Source: Gammaproteobacteria bacterium (GTDB lineage: Bacteria; Pseudomonadota; Gammaproteobacteria; Steroidobacterales; GCA-2729495). Taken from it: a DNA stretch of 64,000 bases. A program made the translations under genes and the position numbers. The notes below the pieces were generated by a model. The model had not been told where the DNA came from. It did not search any database and was given only the letters and a program-made list of their open reading frames with translations. Below, one piece after another: positions 61,621-64,000 of this stretch (the stretch's first letter is position 1; each line of letters starts with the position of its first letter). The stretch lies in NCBI GenBank assembly GCA_016874095.1, contig VGVH01000006.1:82757-146756 (forward strand), read 5' to 3'.

Positions 61621-62439
61621 TCACCGCTTCCAGCGCCTGCGGGTTTCTGCGATCTGCTGCGTGCCGATGCGCATCTCGAGGCGGCGGTTGAACTCCTGCT
61701 GGCCCAGCACGCGCTGGGGCAGCACGTTCATCGGATCGGTGCGGTAGCCGAGCTCGCGGATCTTGTAGTCATAGTCCTGCTGCGCCGCCCGTTCCTCCTC
61801 GGGCACCACGTCGGCCTCGTCGAGCCAGCGGAACCAGCGGTCGACGAAACCAGTCAGGTACTTCTCGCAGGTCGTGATGTTGTCGTCGTTCAGTTCCGCA
61901 TGAGAACTGACCGCGACCGGCGACATCAGCGCGCGCAGGTAGGTGCCGTGACTCACGAAGCGGGTCCAGGCCGGATCGCTGCGGAACTTGAGGAAGCCCT
62001 CGTTCGCGGGTTCATAGTACTTCGCGAGGTATTCCGGATTCGTGCGCAGGTCCACGCGCGGCGTGTACTCGGCGTAGAAATAGAGCTTCGGGATGGTGCC
62101 GAAGATCACGCCGAGATGCGGTACGCGCGTCTGCTGGCTCAGGAAAGCCGTTGCGTTCATGTCGAGGATGCTCGCCCGGCGATTGCCGAGCCAGGAATAG
62201 ACGAGCCAGTCGACCTGCTCGCCCGTGTAACCCCAGAAGCCGCCTTCCAGCTGCTTGTCCGGTGAGGTCCAGTAGTCCTCGCCGTCGTTCTGCGCATGGC
62301 GCTCGACCGGGAAACGGGCACGCACGCGCTCGACGATCTTCGAATGGATCCCGAGACAACGCTCCCAGGCGCGCGAGACATCCACGTTGGGATTCTCGGC
62401 CAGGAATTCCATGATCGTCGTGGTTTCTGAGCCGCTCAT
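61621..62439 (-). CDS. Protein resembling red chlorophyll catabolite reductase
   Basis: The 272-residue soluble protein contains RVPHLGVIFGTIPKLYFY followed by AEYTPRVDLRTNPEYLAKYY (123-142) and GTYLRALMSPVAVSS (165-179). Plant RCCR proteins, of the ferredoxin-dependent bilin reductase fold, show an H-x-x-x-E-F, then L-P-R-K-D-L...H-P-E-Y and Y-Y-E, then R...F-S-P-T-A at the same spacing. That similarity is by eye and moderate. RCCR-like proteins reduce linear tetrapyrroles with electrons from ferredoxin; the substrate here is unknown. ATG 62439 follows GGAGA. Two ferredoxin-type proteins are encoded within 4 kb. Confidence 0.45.
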   Translation of the reverse strand: MSGSETTTIMEFLAENPNVDVSRAWERCLGIHSKIVERVRARFPVERHAQNDGEDYWTSPDKQLEGGFWGYTGEQVDWLVYSWLGNRRASILDMNATAFLSQQTRVPHLGVIFGTIPKLYFYAEYTPRVDLRTNPEYLAKYYEPANEGFLKFRSDPAWTRFVSHGTYLRALMSPVAVSSHAELNDDNITTCEKYLTGFVDRWFRWLDEADVVPEEERAAQQDYDYKIRELGYRTDPMNVLPQRVLGQQEFNRRLEMRIGTQQIAETRRRWKR

Positions 62440-62585
62440 TCTTCTTGTCTCCATGCGGGACGCTGGCCGGAACGGGGCGCCAGTCTAGTGCGCGGCGCCG
62501 TTCCCGCCTACCCCCCGGAGGCCCGCCCCGCTCTGCTAATGTTCGGGCTCGTTCACCCAAGGGGCAGGAGCCGCCCGCGATCTGC

Positions 62586-63317
62586 ATGGGCGGCTGGGGC
62601 AGTTACTGCCACGGCGGCGAGAAACACCTGGCGCGCGGCCTGACCGACCGCTACCGCACGCTCATCATCGATTACCGCGGTATCGGCGAATCCGACGACG
62701 ACCCGTCGGTCACGCCGCGAATGAACCTGTACGCCGCGGACGTGATCGGACTGCTAGACCATCTCGGCTGGAAGAACGTGCATTTCATCGGCCTGGTCGG
62801 CATGGGTGCGTGCATCGGCCAGGAAGTCGCGATCCAGCGCCCGGACCTCGTGCGCAGCATGGTGAACATGGGTGCCTGGGTGAAGGCCGATACCTTCCTC
62901 GCGCACCAACTCGAGATCTTCCGCGACATACACCGCGACAGCGGCTTCTTCCAGTTCCAGAAGCACGTCTGCGTGATGTCCTTCCTGCCGGAGTACTACA
63001 ACGCCAACGTCGAGCGGCTGCTCGGCCCGCAGGGCCCCTGGAGCGAGCTCAACGGCCGTTATCCCGCGCACGCACGCCTCGTCGAAGCCTGCATCACGCA
63101 CGACACGCGGGAGCGCCTCCGCCTGATCCGCGCGCCGACGCTGGTCATACACGCCGGCAAGGATGTGGTGACCAGCCCGCGCACCACGCTGCCGATCGAG
63201 CAGGGAATTCCCGGTGCCGTCGGCATCCTGATGGAGGACATCGCGCACGTGGTGGCGGGACGCGAGCAGAAAGCCGCCTTCTCGCACGTGCTGCTCGATT
63301 TCCTGGAGAAGAACTGA
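62586..63317 (+). CDS. Alpha/beta-hydrolase-fold protein lacking the nucleophile serine
   Basis: The 243-residue product from ATG 62586 covers most of an alpha/beta-hydrolase domain: [14 protein letters not shown] (27-40), [18 protein letters not shown] around residue 71, [10 protein letters not shown] for the acid region and a candidate His at 221 (DIAHVV). The elbow is G-L-V-G-M-G where G-x-S-x-G is expected, so no Ser, Cys or Asp nucleophile is present. The first beta strands appear to lie upstream of the ATG ([12 protein letters not shown] reads on in frame without a clear start), so the true start or an N-terminal frameshift is unresolved. Divergent from the RCCR-like gene; coupled to the ferredoxin-like gene downstream. 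Confidence 0.6.
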   Translation: MGGWGSYCHGGEKHLARGLTDRYRTLIIDYRGIGESDDDPSVTPRMNLYAADVIGLLDHLGWKNVHFIGLVGMGACIGQEVAIQRPDLVRSMVNMGAWVKADTFLAHQLEIFRDIHRDSGFFQFQKHVCVMSFLPEYYNANVERLLGPQGPWSELNGRYPAHARLVEACITHDTRERLRLIRAPTLVIHAGKDVVTSPRTTLPIEQGIPGAVGILMEDIAHVVAGREQKAAFSHVLLDFLEKN

Positions 63318-63694
63318 TGGGCCAGAGCGCCGCGCCCGGCGAAACACTAGACGACCGCGCCGGCCGGCTGCAGCTCGGCGCAGTACGCCGCCACATCTTC
63401 CTGTGTGCCGATCAGACGGAGCCGAAGTGCTGCAGCCGCGAGGCGGGACTCGAGTCCTGGCAATACCTGAAGAAGCGGCTGACGGAGCTGCGTCTCACGG
63501 GCGCGGGCGGGGTCTACCGCAGCAAGGCCAACTGCCTGCAGGTCTGCATGCAGGGTCCCGTCGCCGTGGTCTGGCCGGACGGCACCTGGTACCGCGGGTG
63601 CACGCCGGCCGTGCTCGAACGCATCATCCAGGAGCACCTGCTGCAGGGCCGGCCGGTCGAAGAATTCCTGTTCGCGCGGTCTGCAACGCGTTGA
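63317..63694 (+). CDS. Thioredoxin-like 2Fe-2S ferredoxin
   Basis: The 125-residue protein has [20 protein letters not shown] with C30, C38 and C39, and [20 protein letters not shown] with C73 and C77. This matches the C-x8-12-C...C-x3-C ligand pattern of thioredoxin-like 2Fe-2S ferredoxins, with the typical [19 protein letters not shown] ending. It probably carries electrons or stores a cluster. ATG 63317 overlaps the TGA of the hydrolase-fold gene (TGATG), so the two are coupled. Confidence 0.85.
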   Translation: MGQSAAPGETLDDRAGRLQLGAVRRHIFLCADQTEPKCCSREAGLESWQYLKKRLTELRLTGAGGVYRSKANCLQVCMQGPVAVVWPDGTWYRGCTPAVLERIIQEHLLQGRPVEEFLFARSATR

Positions 63695-63787
63695 TCCCGA
63701 ATCAGGTCGTTCACGACGCTTTTGCGCGTCGACGTCGCGAACCTGGTGCGGCAGCCTTGCCACGGATCCCTTCCGTGGAGAACACCG

Positions 63788-64000
63788 ATGAGGAAGTCGC
63801 TGCTGATGGCCGCGCTGGTCGCGGCCAGCTGCCTGGCGCTGGCAGAGCAATCGAGCGCCGGCTGGCGGCGTGACAACCCGGAGCAGTGCGCGAAAATCGA
63901 TGAGCGGCTGCAGGCAATCGAGAGCGAGCGGCGGATCGGCTACACGCCCAAACGCGGTCGCAAGCTGCGCGAAGCCCGGGAGAAGCTGGAAGCCCGGCGA
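63788..64000 (+). CDS. Secreted or periplasmic protein of unknown function (N-terminal part, cut by the window end)
   Basis: Seventy-one residues are visible. GGAG precedes ATG 63788. A signal peptide, MRKSLLMAALVAASCLALAE, probably ends near residue 25. Then comes a charged helical stretch (PEQCAKIDERLQAIESERR and KLREAREKLEARR) that looks coiled-coil. One Cys follows the signal at residue 34. Too little is present for a family call. Confidence 0.6.
   Translation, partial: MRKSLLMAALVAASCLALAEQSSAGWRRDNPEQCAKIDERLQAIESERRIGYTPKRGRKLREAREKLEARR

Overview
The window is GC-rich, densely packed DNA with frequent GTG and some TTG starts. Many genes overlap by ATGA or GTGA. The secreted-protein C-termini, CpxRA-like regulators, REP-type palindromes and gene content suggest a gammaproteobacterium. 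This is inference: there is no rRNA or other phylogenetic marker here. No transposase, integrase or CRISPR array was seen.

Region 1 (1-8.7 kb) is an exosortase (PEP-CTERM) neighbourhood. It holds the start of an exosortase gene, a PrsT-like TPR lipoprotein, a GT4 glycosyltransferase, a frameshifted SGNH hydrolase, and two paralogous Thr-rich secreted proteins ending in VPxPAA-type sorting tails. The two paralogues share a conserved structured-looking 5' leader and near-identical terminator hairpins. A third protein with the same ectodomain lies at 54.1-56.5 kb. It adds four 99-residue repeats and ends in a GlyGly-CTERM-like tail instead.

Region 2 (8.7-26 kb) is rich in large membrane glycosyltransferases of the GT-C fold. 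It has four TMTC-like (membrane plus TPR) proteins, with a fifth at 38.3 kb. It also has two alkaline-phosphatase-superfamily enzymes, a small ribbon-helix-helix-like protein and a three-segment membrane protein. Two convergent GT-C genes both appear to have lost their 3' ends.

Region 3 (26-40 kb, mostly +) is a glycan-assembly cluster. It contains a Wzx-like flippase, a membrane desaturase, four SAM methyltransferases, GT2 enzymes, UDP-galactopyranose mutase (Glf), an acyltransferase-3 protein, two GT39-like proteins and the fifth TMTC-like protein. Region 4 (48.4 to 40.1 kb, -) is a tightly coupled operon: rmlB, rmlA, DegT-type aminotransferase, 3,4-ketoisomerase, methyltransferase and four glycosyltransferases. 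It should make a dTDP-3-amino-3,6-dideoxyhexose and build it into a glycan.

Region 5 (48.5-56.5 kb) has a GT2, two more alkaline-phosphatase-superfamily enzymes, a sulfotransferase-like protein and the repeat-bearing secreted protein. Region 6 (56.7-64 kb) looks like ordinary chromosome: an SDR, tRNA-Ala(CGC), a 2Fe-2S ferredoxin, a CpxRA-like two-component system with a CpxR-like box and a divergent 35-residue membrane peptide, a protein resembling red chlorophyll catabolite reductase, an alpha/beta-hydrolase-fold protein, and a thioredoxin-like ferredoxin.

Working model (inference): the locus makes and exports a galactofuranose/amino-deoxysugar glycan, and displays Thr/Ser-rich proteins that are anchored by exosortase and possibly O-glycosylated by TMTC-like transferases. 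No initiating phosphoglycosyltransferase, Wzy polymerase or outer-membrane exporter was recognised, so the rest of the pathway probably lies outside the window.
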